Positions 24,535 to 34,491 of a stretch of 44,243 bases of DNA are shown one piece after another (within the stretch, counting starts at the first letter, position 1; each line of letters starts with the position of its first letter). The position numbers were made by a program, and so were the translations under genes. The stretch is from Erysipelotrichaceae bacterium. Lineage in GTDB: Bacteria; Bacillota_I; Bacilli_A; Erysipelotrichales; Erysipelotrichaceae. The notes under the pieces were generated by a model. That model was not told where the DNA came from, did no database searches, and saw nothing but the letters and a program-made list of their open reading frames with translations. The stretch lies in contig JAFRKA010000002.1 in assembly GCA_017432005.1 (NCBI GenBank), forward strand, positions 1 through 44,243. The letters run 5' to 3'.

Positions 24535-25764
24535 TTACTGAACAGCAGCAGTATTCATGGCAGTGTTCATTGCTTCGGTCTTTTCAGCAGCATTAGCATG
24601 CGTTACAGAACCGGCAACGATTTCCTTGCCCATTGACTCAGCCGGACCCCAGTATAAGCCCATGTTGTCCTGCAGAGGCTGAACGATAGATGCATATCCC
24701 ATTGTATCCATCTTTGCTTTTGCCAGAGCGTTGTCGCCTACGTTGATGTTGGAATCAGTAGGAATGACTTCTCTGAAATCGAAGTGAGCCTGCTGAGCTT
24801 CAGTTCCACCAAGATAAGCTGCTAAAGCGACAGCGATCTCCGGGTGTTCACCATACAGAGCAGTTGTCGGGTTAACACCAACAGCCTTTGATCCAGCAAA
24901 AGCCTTCATCTGCTTCAGTTCACCGTCAAGAGTGTATGAAGGAGATGCAGCAACACCTAAATTGTCGCCATAAGAATCTTTAGCTTTCTGATAATCCCAG
25001 TCACCTGAGAAGAAAGCACTGATGTCAGTACCAGTAGAAACATCACCGTTTACAAAGTTAGGATTTGCAACCAGGTCAACGAGATAATCAGTAACTGCAA
25101 CAGCCTTGTCACCACCGAAGTCGATTCCGGCAGCAGCATCGCCACCGTCAGCACCGAACAGTGTGCAACCATTTGCTACATAGAAAGAAGCGATATACCA
25201 TGAGTTTTCCATCGGGAATGCAACTCTGCCCTTTTCGAGCATAGCATCCAGAGACTTGATATCTTCCTCAGAGAAGACAGACTTGTCATAGTACATGAAC
25301 CAGGTATTGCCAGTAAATGGAACGCCATATACGGAACCATTGTAAGAAACTGTGTTTACAGTTGTATTAGAGTTGTTGGCTTTGATAGCTGCAACAGTGT
25401 TTCCACCGAGTTCAGCAAGAGCGCCGGCCTTCAGCAGATCAGGGATCTGGTCATTGGCAAACATGTAGACATCAGCAGCAGCTGACGGGTCAGTACCAAC
25501 GTTGGTCTTGGCATCGCCTTCAGAGCAGACACCATAGTTGAATGTCAGTTCCCACTCAGGATGTGCAGCAGCAAACTGTTCGCACATTGTCTGCAGCCAT
25601 TTGCCATTGTCATCAGACTGGTCTTCCTGCGGACCCCATACAGTAACGGTAGCAGCAACTTTTTCATCAGTTGGAGCTGGCTCGTCACCACCTTTTGATG
25701 AGCATCCTACCAGCATGGCCAGAGCCATCAGGACTACGATGCTCAGAGTTAAAAGTTTTTTCAT
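24535..25764 (-). CDS. malE: Maltodextrin-binding lipoprotein MalE
   Basis: 409 residues. The signal peptide ends MLVGC with lipidated Cys21. The mature protein has the features of a family 1 extracellular solute-binding protein: VTVWGPQEDQSDDNGKWLQTMCEQFAAAHPEW at its N-terminal edge, YGVPFTGNTWFMYYDKSVFSEED, and a C-terminal region with LGGTEAQQAHFDFREVIPT. The mal assignment follows from these motifs plus the neighbouring malF, malG, malQ and amylase genes. The ribosome site is AGGAGG. Confidence 0.92.
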   Translation of the reverse strand: MKKLLTLSIVVLMALAMLVGCSSKGGDEPAPTDEKVAATVTVWGPQEDQSDDNGKWLQTMCEQFAAAHPEWELTFNYGVCSEGDAKTNVGTDPSAAADVYMFANDQIPDLLKAGALAELGGNTVAAIKANNSNTTVNTVSYNGSVYGVPFTGNTWFMYYDKSVFSEEDIKSLDAMLEKGRVAFPMENSWYIASFYVANGCTLFGADGGDAAAGIDFGGDKAVAVTDYLVDLVANPNFVNGDVSTGTDISAFFSGDWDYQKAKDSYGDNLGVAASPSYTLDGELKQMKAFAGSKAVGVNPTTALYGEHPEIAVALAAYLGGTEAQQAHFDFREVIPTDSNINVGDNALAKAKMDTMGYASIVQPLQDNMGLYWGPAESMGKEIVAGSVTHANAAEKTEAMNTAMNTAAVQ

Positions 25765-25818
25765 TTTTTCCTCCTTATAAAATATTTATGTTAACCGGAT
25801 AAGAACCGGTCGACACCA

Positions 25819-27012
25819 TTATTTGTATTCCAGGTTCTCTCCGGTCTGTTTATCAAACATATGAACGACATTCGGAGCGAATGTAAACTGGACCTTTGAA
25901 CCGATCGTCGGATACTGATCATCCTTAAGATCGATGGTCGGTACGATGACGATGCTGTCATGACCGCCCGCATTGAGGTGCAGATGTACAGAGCTGCCCA
26001 TCATTTCGGAAACATCAACCGTTCCTTCGATCATGGCACCTTTGACCTCTTTGAGCGAAATATGTTCAGGTCTTGCACCGACGATGATATCCATCTCTTC
26101 AGTATTTCTTTCTTGAAGACGTTTCTGCTTGTCTTCAGTAGGTACTATACGTGCGCCAAGCACTTCGATAACATATTTATCACCGTCTTTGACGAGTTTT
26201 CCGTCATAGAAGTTCATCTGCGGCATACCGATGAATCCGGCAACGAAAGTATTGACCGGTTTATTGAATACTTCCTGCGGTGTGCCGATCTGCTGGATCT
26301 CGCCGTCCTTCATGATGACGATACGATCGCCAAGCGTCATAGCTTCAGTCTGATCGTGTGTAACATAAATGAATGTCGAATCGATACGCTGTCTGAGCTT
26401 GATGATCTCGGCACGCATTTGATTTCTGAGCTTGGCATCAAGATTTGATAACGGCTCGTCCATCAGCAATACCTTAGGCTCACGCACGATGGCACGTCCG
26501 ATCGCGACACGCTGTCTCTGACCGCCGGAAAGAGCTTTTGGTTTTCTATCGAGATATTCCGTGATTCCGAGGATCTCCGCAGCTTCTTCGACCTGCTTGT
26601 CCATCTGCTCTTTCGGAACTTTCCTCAGCATCAGAGGGAATTCAAGATTCTGTCTGACAGTCATATGCGGATACAAAGCATAGTTCTGGAAGACCATGGC
26701 GATATCTCTGTCTTTAGGTTCGATATCATTCATCCTGACGCCATCGATATAAAGATCGCCTCTGGTGATATCTTCAAGTCCGGCGACCATACGAAGAGTC
26801 GTAGACTTACCGCAGCCTGATGGACCGACAAAAACGATGAATTCTTTATCAGCAATCTCCAGATTAAAATCGTCGACCGCTACCACGCCTTCATCCGTGA
26901 TTTTCAGATTATTTCTCTTCTTATTAGGATCCTCTCCTTTTTTCTTTCTGCGTTCCTGTACTGCAGCATTAGGATAGATCTTCTGAATATGTTGCAAACT
27001 TAATGTGGCCAT
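25819..27012 (-). CDS. msmX: Carbohydrate ABC transporter ATPase, MsmX/MalK type
   Basis: 397 residues. Walker [10 protein letters not shown], the Q-loop [13 protein letters not shown], signature [14 protein letters not shown] and Walker [18 protein letters not shown] are intact, with a C-terminal OB-like regulatory domain (about 240-397). An unusual basic insertion of about 20 residues ([14 protein letters not shown]) follows the first beta-strand. MsmX-type ATPases often energize several importers; here the gene heads the operon before malE, so this is at least its dedicated partner. The ribosome site is GGGGGAG. Confidence 0.95.
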   Translation of the reverse strand: MATLSLQHIQKIYPNAAVQERRKKKGEDPNKKRNNLKITDEGVVAVDDFNLEIADKEFIVFVGPSGCGKSTTLRMVAGLEDITRGDLYIDGVRMNDIEPKDRDIAMVFQNYALYPHMTVRQNLEFPLMLRKVPKEQMDKQVEEAAEILGITEYLDRKPKALSGGQRQRVAIGRAIVREPKVLLMDEPLSNLDAKLRNQMRAEIIKLRQRIDSTFIYVTHDQTEAMTLGDRIVIMKDGEIQQIGTPQEVFNKPVNTFVAGFIGMPQMNFYDGKLVKDGDKYVIEVLGARIVPTEDKQKRLQERNTEEMDIIVGARPEHISLKEVKGAMIEGTVDVSEMMGSSVHLHLNAGGHDSIVIVPTIDLKDDQYPTIGSKVQFTFAPNVVHMFDKQTGENLEYK

Positions 27013-27089
27013 GATACTCCCCCTTTTACATCATTTGTATCTCACCATAAATTGTTTTGTACTTTCGGTACCTTATACTATTTTTATTC

Positions 27090-27103
27090 TATCACCGTTT
27101 TCA
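27090..27103 (-). promoter_or_regulatory. Candidate CcpA cre site upstream of the mal operon
   Basis: Minus-strand TGAAAACGGTGATA fits the cre consensus TGNAANCGNWNNCW at all positions but one (C to T). It lies about 80 bases before msmX, in the 163-base gap after hemW, just upstream of -10-like boxes (TAGAAT, TAGTAT). No other clear feature is seen in this gap. Confidence 0.4.
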
Positions 27104-27176
27104 CACAGTAAACACATAATTGATATATTTTTTTAACTATTTTTCAATGGTTTTTTTCAGTCATTTTTTGTGTGTA

Positions 27177-28259
27177 TCAGTCCATGAAATCCAGCAATAT
27201 CGAATTTAGTATCTCCGGCTTTGTACAGAACATCTTTCCATCTCTTATTTCTATATATTTGTTACTGATTCCTAAAGGATATTCTCTGATCAGATCACTG
27301 TCATATTTCCGGTTGAATTCCTCTATATCAAGTCCATAGATCGTCCTTAAAGACATCATGATGTTCTCAAACATCATCTCTTTTCTGCTTAAGTGAAGAT
27401 CCTCATCTCTGATATCTTTTTCATTCAGATACCGCTCAAGTGAGCGTGTGTTCGAATATCTGTTATTGCCGATCTTTCCCGAAGCTCCAGCCGAAAGACC
27501 AAGGAAATCATCATAATCCCAATAACCCATATTATGTCTGGACTGATATCCTTCTTTACAGAAATTGGAGATCTCATAATGGATATACCCTGCTTCATTC
27601 ATCCTTGAATCGATGAGTTCATACATATCAGCTTCAATATCCTCATCAAGATGATCGATCCCTTTTTTACCGAAGACGGAATTCTCTTCGATCGTCAGTG
27701 AATAAAGCGAGACATGTTTCACATCCAGACCAAGGATGTCATCGATAGTCCTGTTTAGGATATCAAGATCCTGACCGGGCAGAGAATACATCAGATCGAC
27801 GCTGATATTTTCAAATCCATATCTCTTTAAAAGAGCGATCTTTTCCTTTGCACAGGCAAAATCATGTCTGCGGTTTAGTGATCTTAAGATCTGATCATCA
27901 CTGCTCTGCACACCCATTGAGATCCTGTTGACACGATGTTTTTTAAGGATACATATCTTATCTTCACTAAGTGATTCTGGATTTATTTCGACCGTATATT
28001 CAAGACACTCACCTGTATACGGATCGATCATTGTCAGTAATCTTTCAAGCTGATCCTCATTTAAAGAAGACGGAGTTCCTCCGCCTATGTATATCGTTTC
28101 ATATTTATCTTTACAGTTATCTTCGATCTCACTCTTCAGTCTGTCCAGCCATCTGTATGCGAGTTTTTCATCATAGACGCGATGACAGAAATCACAGTAG
28201 AAACAGATGGAATTGCAGAACGGGACATGAAGATAGAGATGTTTAATTCTTGTCGTCAT
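27177..28259 (-). CDS. hemW: HemW-type radical SAM heme chaperone
   Basis: 360 residues. HemW binds heme and a 4Fe-4S cluster and is related to coproporphyrinogen oxidase HemN, but lacks that activity. The N-terminus [19 protein letters not shown] has C15-x3-C19-x2-C22. [24 protein letters not shown] and [11 protein letters not shown] follow in family order. The open frame continues 17 codons upstream, but this ATG is chosen since HemW proteins begin a few residues before YLHVPFC. It overlaps the lepA end by 17 bases. The order lepA-hemW is common in Firmicutes. Confidence 0.92.
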   Translation of the reverse strand: MTTRIKHLYLHVPFCNSICFYCDFCHRVYDEKLAYRWLDRLKSEIEDNCKDKYETIYIGGGTPSSLNEDQLERLLTMIDPYTGECLEYTVEINPESLSEDKICILKKHRVNRISMGVQSSDDQILRSLNRRHDFACAKEKIALLKRYGFENISVDLMYSLPGQDLDILNRTIDDILGLDVKHVSLYSLTIEENSVFGKKGIDHLDEDIEADMYELIDSRMNEAGYIHYEISNFCKEGYQSRHNMGYWDYDDFLGLSAGASGKIGNNRYSNTRSLERYLNEKDIRDEDLHLSRKEMMFENIMMSLRTIYGLDIEEFNRKYDSDLIREYPLGISNKYIEIRDGKMFCTKPEILNSILLDFMD

Positions 28260-30051
28260 CCAAAGCCAGTACAGCCATGAAAGCTTCCTGAGGTATCTCA
28301 ACACTTCCAACAGCTTTCATGCGCTTCTTACCCTCTCTCTGTTTCTCCAGCAGCTTCTTTTTACGGGAGATATCGCCACCGTAGCATTTTGCCAGGACAT
28401 CTTTGCGCAAAGACTTGATATTGGTCCTGGCCAGGACCTTGTTGCCTATGGCAGCCTGGATCGGGATCTCAAACTGCTGCTTCGGCAGGATCTCCTTGAG
28501 CTTGACGGTGATAGCCTGACCACGGCTGTAGGCAAAATCACGGTGTACGATGATGCTTAAAGCATCGATGACTTCACCGTTGATCAGAATATCCATCTTC
28601 ACCAGATTGGACTGTCGGTAACCGATCAGTTCATAATCGAGTGAGGCATAGCCTCTGGAAACAGATTTAAGCCGGTCGAAATATTCAAAAATGATCTCAC
28701 TCAGCGGCATCTCATAGATCAGCTGATTGCGGTTGGTGTCGATATAGACCATGTCCTTGTAGATACCTCTTTTGTCCTGTGACAGCTGCATGATCGCACC
28801 TATATATTCATTAGGGACCATGATCGAGGCTCTGACATAAGGTTCTTCGATCGATTCGATGATATTGGAATCCGGCATCATGCTCGGGTTATCGATGAAA
28901 CGGACGGTACCGTCGGTAAGTGTAACTCTATAGATTACGGAAGGAGCTGTCGCGATCAGATTGAGACCATATTCTCTTTCCAGCCTTTCCTGAACGACTT
29001 CCATATGCAGAAGTCCCAGGAAACCCAGACGGAAACCGAAACCCAGCGCTTTGGATGATTCGGCTTCAAAAGTCAGGCTTGAATCGTTGAGCTGCAGCTT
29101 CTCCAGAGCATCACGCAGATCGTTGTATTTGTTGTTATCTGTCGGATACATGCCACAGTAGACCATCGGATTCATCTTGCGATAGCCCGGTAAAGCTTCC
29201 TTGCACGGATCATCATTAAGGGTGATCGTATCACCGATATGAATATCTCTGATCGATTTGATAGATGCGCAAAGATAGCCGACTTCACCGGTCGACAGCG
29301 AATCCTTTTTTATCTCATTCGGCGTCTTGACGCCGACTTCGGTCACTTCATAGACGCTTTCCGTCTGCATGAACCTTATATGATCGCCGACTTTCACCGA
29401 ACCGTCCTTGATACAGATGAAAACGACGACGCCGCGATAGGAATCATAATAAGAATCGAATACCAGCGCTTTCAGCGGTGCATTCTCATCGCCTGATGGA
29501 CAAGGCAGATATTTTACGATACCTTCTAATACTTCTTCGACATTCAGACCGGTCTTGGCCGAGATCGCTGGTGCGTTCTCACAGTCCAGTCCGATGATGT
29601 CTTCGATCTCTTTCTTCGTTCTTTCGATATCTGCACTCGGCAGGTCGATCTTGTTTATGACCGGCAGGATCTCAAGATCATTGTCGAGAGCCAGATAAGT
29701 ATTGGCCAATGTCTGAGCTTCAATGCCCTGTGATGCATCCACGACCAGAACGGCACCGTCACAGGCTGCCAGCGAACGCGATACCTCATAGCTGAAGTCG
29801 ACATGTCCCGGAGTATCGATCAGATGAAAAACATAATCCTGTCCGTCCCTGGCGTGATAGCGAAGCTGTACGACATTGAGCTTGATCGTAATGCCTCTTT
29901 CTCTTTCCAGGTCCAGTGAATCCAGGATCTGATCCTGCATCTCTCTTTTGGAGACTGTATCCGTCAGTTCGAGGATCCTGTCCGCCAGAGTGGATTTGCC
30001 ATGATCGATATGGGCAATGATGGAAAAATTTCTGATCTTCTTCTTATCCAA
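28243..30051 (-). CDS. lepA: Elongation factor 4 (LepA)
   Basis: 602 residues from a TTG start. LepA is a ribosomal GTPase that promotes back-translocation or initiation under stress. GTPase motifs: [23 protein letters not shown]. The C-terminal LepA domain ends in [25 protein letters not shown], the family hallmark. An in-frame ATG 51 bases earlier would add 17 residues unlike any LepA and deepen the overlap with fmt. The TTG gives the usual [17 protein letters not shown] start and has AGGTG six bases before it. It overlaps fmt by eight bases. Confidence 0.96.
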   Translation of the reverse strand: MDKKKIRNFSIIAHIDHGKSTLADRILELTDTVSKREMQDQILDSLDLERERGITIKLNVVQLRYHARDGQDYVFHLIDTPGHVDFSYEVSRSLAACDGAVLVVDASQGIEAQTLANTYLALDNDLEILPVINKIDLPSADIERTKKEIEDIIGLDCENAPAISAKTGLNVEEVLEGIVKYLPCPSGDENAPLKALVFDSYYDSYRGVVVFICIKDGSVKVGDHIRFMQTESVYEVTEVGVKTPNEIKKDSLSTGEVGYLCASIKSIRDIHIGDTITLNDDPCKEALPGYRKMNPMVYCGMYPTDNNKYNDLRDALEKLQLNDSSLTFEAESSKALGFGFRLGFLGLLHMEVVQERLEREYGLNLIATAPSVIYRVTLTDGTVRFIDNPSMMPDSNIIESIEEPYVRASIMVPNEYIGAIMQLSQDKRGIYKDMVYIDTNRNQLIYEMPLSEIIFEYFDRLKSVSRGYASLDYELIGYRQSNLVKMDILINGEVIDALSIIVHRDFAYSRGQAITVKLKEILPKQQFEIPIQAAIGNKVLARTNIKSLRKDVLAKCYGGDISRKKKLLEKQREGKKRMKAVGSVEIPQEAFMAVLALDDDKN

Positions 30052-30982
30052 GTCTTTCACCTGCCAGATTTCTGCCGGCACCATTGTAGAATGCCTTGGC
30101 ATCCATTGAATTCTTGCCTTCCGGCTTTATCATATAGACCTTGATGAAACCGTCGCGGCAATCAAACCGCAGATAATCTTTTTCTAAACCTTTAAAAATG
30201 CCGGCTTCACATTCTGTTTCTAACTCATAAAATACTTTTTCCAGCTTGTATTTTCTGTCTTTGATGACCGTATAGGCTCCCGGATTATCCAGAAGACCTC
30301 TGATGTGATTGTAGACATTGAGCGTTACATCATCAAAACTTACATGTTCTATCTCTTTCTTCAGGATCGGTGCATATGTCGCCTTTTCATGATCCTGGGC
30401 AACCGGATGGATATTGCCTTTAAAGAGCTCAGGCAGCAGTTCCAGAAGCATCTCCAGCGCCAGTCTGCTCAGTTTGACGAACATCGTTGAATTGGTATCT
30501 TCGATCGCGATATCGATCGGTCTCTGGTAAAGGATATCGCCCTCATCCATCTTCTCGTTCATATACATGATGGTCATACCGGTCTGCTTTTCACCGTTGA
30601 TGATCGCTGTCTGGATCGGTGAACCGCCTCTGTAGGCAGGCAAAAGCGAACCGTGAGTGTTTATGCAATGATACTTCGGACAATCAAGCAGTTCTTTCGG
30701 GATGATCTGTCCATATGCAGAAGTGATGATGAGATCAGGTTTCAAAGCAAGCACATCTTCATAATCGGTCCTGATCCTTGCGGGTGTGAGAACAGGAATG
30801 CCCAACTCCAGAGCCTTGTTTTTGACTTCTGAGGCTCTGAGTTCTTTCTTTCTGCCAAATTCTTTATCCGGCTGGGTCACGACACCGACGATATTGTATC
30901 CTGCTTTATACAGTCCTTCCAGGATATCGGCGGCAAACTGCGGTGTGCCCATGAAAACGATCCGCTGTTCATTCATCATCAT
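30044..30982 (-). CDS. fmt: Methionyl-tRNA formyltransferase
   Basis: 312 residues. Fmt formylates initiator Met-tRNA with 10-formyl-tetrahydrofolate. The catalytic domain shows [32 protein letters not shown] and the following [19 protein letters not shown]-terminal OB-like tRNA-binding domain follows. Three consecutive ATG codons begin the frame; none has a ribosome site, and TATAAT lies nine bases upstream of the first, so a leaderless transcript is plausible. It is the first gene of the fmt-lepA-hemW run. Confidence 0.95.
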   Translation of the reverse strand: MMMNEQRIVFMGTPQFAADILEGLYKAGYNIVGVVTQPDKEFGRKKELRASEVKNKALELGIPVLTPARIRTDYEDVLALKPDLIITSAYGQIIPKELLDCPKYHCINTHGSLLPAYRGGSPIQTAIINGEKQTGMTIMYMNEKMDEGDILYQRPIDIAIEDTNSTMFVKLSRLALEMLLELLPELFKGNIHPVAQDHEKATYAPILKKEIEHVSFDDVTLNVYNHIRGLLDNPGAYTVIKDRKYKLEKVFYELETECEAGIFKGLEKDYLRFDCRDGFIKVYMIKPEGKNSMDAKAFYNGAGRNLAGERLG

Positions 30983-31006
30983 AATATTAATATTATACCT
31001 GATTTA

Positions 31007-31035
31007 TTGCATTTTTCAGGTGATTTGCTTATAAT
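31007..31035 (+). promoter_or_regulatory. Promoter of rpsT
   Basis: TTGCAT, a 17-base spacer and perfect TATAAT. The AAGGAGG ribosome site of rpsT follows. Confidence 0.85.
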
Positions 31036-31064
31036 GATAAAGCAAAATCAAGTAAGGAGGATAT

Positions 31065-31328
31065 ATGGCAAATATTAAGTCTCAAAAGAAGAGAGCTTTA
31101 ACGAATGCTAAGGCAAACCTTAAGAACAGTGCTGAAAAATCACAGTTAAAGACAGCGATCAAAAAAGTAAATGCTGCTGTAGCTGCCAACGATAAAGAAG
31201 CTGCTTTAAAGGCCTTCAACAACGCTAATTCACTTCTGGATAAAGCTGCAACAAGCCATTTAAAACATAAAAATTATGTTGCAAGACAGAAAGCCCGTTT
31301 AGCTAAAGCTGTTGCGACATTAGGCTAG
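31065..31328 (+). CDS. rpsT: 30S ribosomal protein S20
   Basis: 87 residues, standard length, strongly basic and helical. S20 binds helices 9 and 44 of 16S rRNA. The start MANIKSQKKRALTNAKANLKN and the end HKNYVARQKARLAKAV fit the family. It has its own strong promoter, ribosome site and terminator. It diverges from fmt. Confidence 0.97.
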   Translation: MANIKSQKKRALTNAKANLKNSAEKSQLKTAIKKVNAAVAANDKEAALKAFNNANSLLDKAATSHLKHKNYVARQKARLAKAVATLG

Positions 31329-31340
31329 TCTTAAGATATC

Positions 31341-31364
31341 AGCACCGTACGGTGCTTTTATTTT
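31341..31364 (+). terminator. Terminator of rpsT
   Basis: AGCACC-GTAC-GGTGCT followed by TTTATTTT. Confidence 0.85.
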
Positions 31365-31370
31365 GTCCAT

Positions 31371-31395
31371 CAGAAAAGCGGATCATTGATCCGCT
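31371..31395 (-). terminator. Terminator of the phosphorylase gene
   Basis: AGCGGATCA-T-TGATCCGCT, followed on the minus strand by TTTTCTG, seven bases after the stop codon region. It is T-rich on both sides, so it may act in both directions. Confidence 0.75.
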
Positions 31396-31400
31396 CTTTT

Positions 31401-33827
31401 TTATCCGATCTTTTCAATATGCCAGATCTCGTCTGCATATTCCTTGATCGTACGATCAGAAGAGAAATATGCCGATTTGGCGATATTGATGAGACACTTC
31501 TTCGCCCATCCATGAGGATCTGAATATAATTCATAGACCTTGTCATGAGCCTGACAGTATGACTCAAAGTCGGCCAGGATGAAGTATTCATCGTTTCTTA
31601 ACAGGAACTCATCCGCAATGTCCTTGAAATCATCTTTGATTTCTGACCAGGTATTGTCCATGAAGGAATTGATGATCCTCTTGATATCACTGTTGAACTC
31701 ATAGTATGTATAGGCATTGTACTGACCTTTTCTGAGCTCATGGATCTCATCTTCATGCAGACCGAAGATGACACAGTTCTCATCACCGACGAGTTCTCTG
31801 ATCTCGACATTGGCACCGTCCAGTGTTCCGAGTGTTACCGCACCGTTCATCATGAACTTCATGTTTCCGGTTCCGGAAGCTTCCTTACCGGCGGTAGAGA
31901 TCTGTTCAGAGACATCTGATGCCGGCATCAGTTTTTCCGAAACTGTGACACGGTAGTTAGGGATGAAGACGACGTTGATGAATTTATTGACATCAGGATC
32001 ATTGTTGACCTTTTCCGCTACGGCATTGATCAGCTTGATGACCTTCTTCGCAAATCTATATGAACTTGCAGCCTTGGCACCGAACAGGAACGTCGTCTTA
32101 GGCATCGTGAATGATGGATCATCCTTGATCTTATAGTACAGATGGATGACATACATGATGTCCAGCAGCTGACGCTTGTAGGCGTGCAGTCTCTTGGCGA
32201 TGGAATCGAAGATCGAATCAGGATCGACCTCTATTCCATAGGTCCTGCCCAACCAGTTAGCCAGCTGGACTTTCTTTAGATGTTTGACTTCCAGGAAACC
32301 TTCCTGCAGCTTCGGATTATCTACATGTTTCATCAGATCAGAGATCTTGTTGAAGTCTTTGCGGAAGCCGTTGCCGATATATTTCTCGATCAGTTCACAC
32401 AGCTCAGGGTTGGCATAAAGCAGCCAGCGACGCGGTGTGATACCGTTGGTCTTGTTGTTGAACTTTTCCGGATAGATCTCATAGAAATCTCTGAACGTCT
32501 GAGACTTGATGATATTGGTGTGTATCTTGGCAACACCGTTGACCGAATAAGAACCGACGATCGAAAGATAAGCCATACGCACATTGCCTTCATGAATGAT
32601 ACTGACTGAATCGATGAAGTTGTGCTTCTTGCCCATCTCGACCAGTTTCTTCTTGAACTGGGTATCGATCTCTTCAATGATGAGATAGATACGCGGCAGC
32701 AGTTTTCTGATATATTCAACAGGCCACTTTTCCAGCGCTTCCTGCATGACAGTGTGGTTGGTATAAGCGAAAGTATGCGTGACGATATCCCACGCCTGAT
32801 TCCATGGCATACGGAAATTATCGACGAAGATACGCATCATTTCCGGAATAGCCAGAGCCGGATGTGTATCGTTCAGCTGAATGACGACTTTCTCCGCAAA
32901 GTTGTCCAGTGTTCCATACACTTTCATATGGTTGTCGATGATGGAACTCAGACCGGCTGCCACAAAGAAATACTCCTGCTTGATACGCAGATATTTGCCT
33001 TCTTCCGTAGAATCATCCGGATAAAGGTTCAGACAGATATCTTCGACATCCGAAAGATATTTGCGGAAATCGGTACCTTCCGGCAGTTCATCTGATGGTT
33101 CCGCATTCCACATCCTCAGCGTATTTGCTGTCTTGTGATTGGAACCGATGATTGGCATATCATAAGGCACAGCTCTGACATGGACAGTATTGATACGGTG
33201 GAATTCCAGTTCACCGTTCTCATCACGGGAGATATTGACGGTTCCGTAGAAACGTACATCACAGGCTTTGTCGGCCCTTCTGACTTCCCACGGATTCTCG
33301 ATCTTCAGCCAGAGGTCCGGTACTTCGACCTGTTTGTGATTCTTGATCATCTGTCTGAACAGACCGCTCTTGTAGCGGATCGTATTTCCTGAACCCGGAT
33401 AATCCAAAGTTGCCAGGGAATCAAGGAAACAGGCAGCCAGACGTCCAAGACCTCCATTGCCAAGTCCCGCATCCGTCTCGATCTCTTCAAGATCGTTCAG
33501 ATCGATGTTGACAGAGGCCAGTCCGTCTTTTACGACATCATAGATGCCTAAGGACATCATGTTGTTTCTAAGCATCCTGCCTAAAAGAAATTCAAGCGAG
33601 AAATAATAGACCTGCTTGCGGTCATTGTGTCTGACGGCATTCTTGGTATCACGCCAGTCATCCAGCATATAAGTCCTGACCATCTGGGACAGGACGATAT
33701 ACTTTTCGATCGAACTCGTCTCGTTGAGATTCTTGCCGAAAGAAATATGGGAAAAAAGATCAAAGTATTCCAGGAACTTCTTCTTATTCGTAAAAGCTTC
33801 ATTACGATAGTTTCTAAAATCTCTCAT
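31401..33827 (-). CDS. glgP: Glycogen/maltodextrin phosphorylase
   Basis: 808 residues, GT35 family, cytosolic. It releases glucose-1-phosphate from the non-reducing ends of alpha-1,4-glucans. The pyridoxal-phosphate site KEASGTGNMKFMMNGAVTLGTLDGANVE is intact, as are LGNGGLGRLAACFLDS and RRWLLYANPEL. Length fits both glycogen and maltodextrin phosphorylases. No glg biosynthesis genes are in the window, while maltodextrin genes are, so maltodextrin is a likely substrate. It lies 10 bases after trmK and has its own AAGGAGT ribosome site. Confidence 0.95.
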   Translation of the reverse strand: MRDFRNYRNEAFTNKKKFLEYFDLFSHISFGKNLNETSSIEKYIVLSQMVRTYMLDDWRDTKNAVRHNDRKQVYYFSLEFLLGRMLRNNMMSLGIYDVVKDGLASVNIDLNDLEEIETDAGLGNGGLGRLAACFLDSLATLDYPGSGNTIRYKSGLFRQMIKNHKQVEVPDLWLKIENPWEVRRADKACDVRFYGTVNISRDENGELEFHRINTVHVRAVPYDMPIIGSNHKTANTLRMWNAEPSDELPEGTDFRKYLSDVEDICLNLYPDDSTEEGKYLRIKQEYFFVAAGLSSIIDNHMKVYGTLDNFAEKVVIQLNDTHPALAIPEMMRIFVDNFRMPWNQAWDIVTHTFAYTNHTVMQEALEKWPVEYIRKLLPRIYLIIEEIDTQFKKKLVEMGKKHNFIDSVSIIHEGNVRMAYLSIVGSYSVNGVAKIHTNIIKSQTFRDFYEIYPEKFNNKTNGITPRRWLLYANPELCELIEKYIGNGFRKDFNKISDLMKHVDNPKLQEGFLEVKHLKKVQLANWLGRTYGIEVDPDSIFDSIAKRLHAYKRQLLDIMYVIHLYYKIKDDPSFTMPKTTFLFGAKAASSYRFAKKVIKLINAVAEKVNNDPDVNKFINVVFIPNYRVTVSEKLMPASDVSEQISTAGKEASGTGNMKFMMNGAVTLGTLDGANVEIRELVGDENCVIFGLHEDEIHELRKGQYNAYTYYEFNSDIKRIINSFMDNTWSEIKDDFKDIADEFLLRNDEYFILADFESYCQAHDKVYELYSDPHGWAKKCLINIAKSAYFSSDRTIKEYADEIWHIEKIG

Positions 33828-33837
33828 AAAAAACTCC

Positions 33838-34491
33838 TTAACGGTCTATATTATACCCTAAAACAGTCTCGATTTCGCTTACAGTTTGCGCATATTCAGG
33901 TTTGCTAGCCCTTTCATTTATCTCCAGCAGCCTTTTTCGATAGTCATTGAGATAAGCTATAAACACCTCATCTCTGCGCTGCAGATTGATCGGACCGTAT
34001 TTTATCTCCAGTTCGCTGTATTGATCATGCAGATCGGCTGAAAAACGGATGATCTGGTAATAGAAACCGTCATAGACCGTCCTTTCATCCTCGATCGTAT
34101 AGCCGTGCTCCGAGATATATCTTCTGATCTGATCGACATCGGTATTGGACTGGATCAGGAAATACTGATAGCGTGAAACATCGCATGATTCCAGGATATG
34201 TCTGATCGTGTGATAGCCCATACCGGCGATGATGACGATGTCGACATCATCTTCCGCTTTAGCCAGTCCGTCTGAAAAGACCGGGATGACCTTGCCTTCA
34301 AGATTGTTCTTCTCAATGTTTTCGACAGCTCTGTTCAATGGTCCTTCAGCGATCTCACCGGCATATGCTTTGGGAGATATCCCGTTATTCACCAAAAAAC
34401 AAGGTAGCAGGGCGTGGTCAGAACCCACGTCAAATACTACCTTATTCTTTTCAACCATCATTGCGATCTGTAAAAGTCTGTTGGAAAGCAT
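33838..34491 (-). CDS. trmK: tRNA (adenine-22-N1) methyltransferase TrmK
   Basis: 217 residues. TrmK methylates N1 of A22 in tRNA, mainly in Firmicutes. The N-terminal SAM domain reads LSNRLLQIAMMVEKNKVVFDVGSDHALLP with the SAM motif DVGSDH. GEIAEGPLNRAVENI and VIIAGMGYHTI (motif IV) follow, and a C-terminal coiled coil is present. It overlaps the rpoD stop by one base as TAATG, the usual rpoD-trmK neighbourhood. Confidence 0.94.
   Translation of the reverse strand: MLSNRLLQIAMMVEKNKVVFDVGSDHALLPCFLVNNGISPKAYAGEIAEGPLNRAVENIEKNNLEGKVIPVFSDGLAKAEDDVDIVIIAGMGYHTIRHILESCDVSRYQYFLIQSNTDVDQIRRYISEHGYTIEDERTVYDGFYYQIIRFSADLHDQYSELEIKYGPINLQRRDEVFIAYLNDYRKRLLEINERASKPEYAQTVSEIETVLGYNIDR

Noticed and set aside
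27104..27176. Possible terminator of hemW
   Set aside because: Only A- and T-rich runs without a stable stem are seen.
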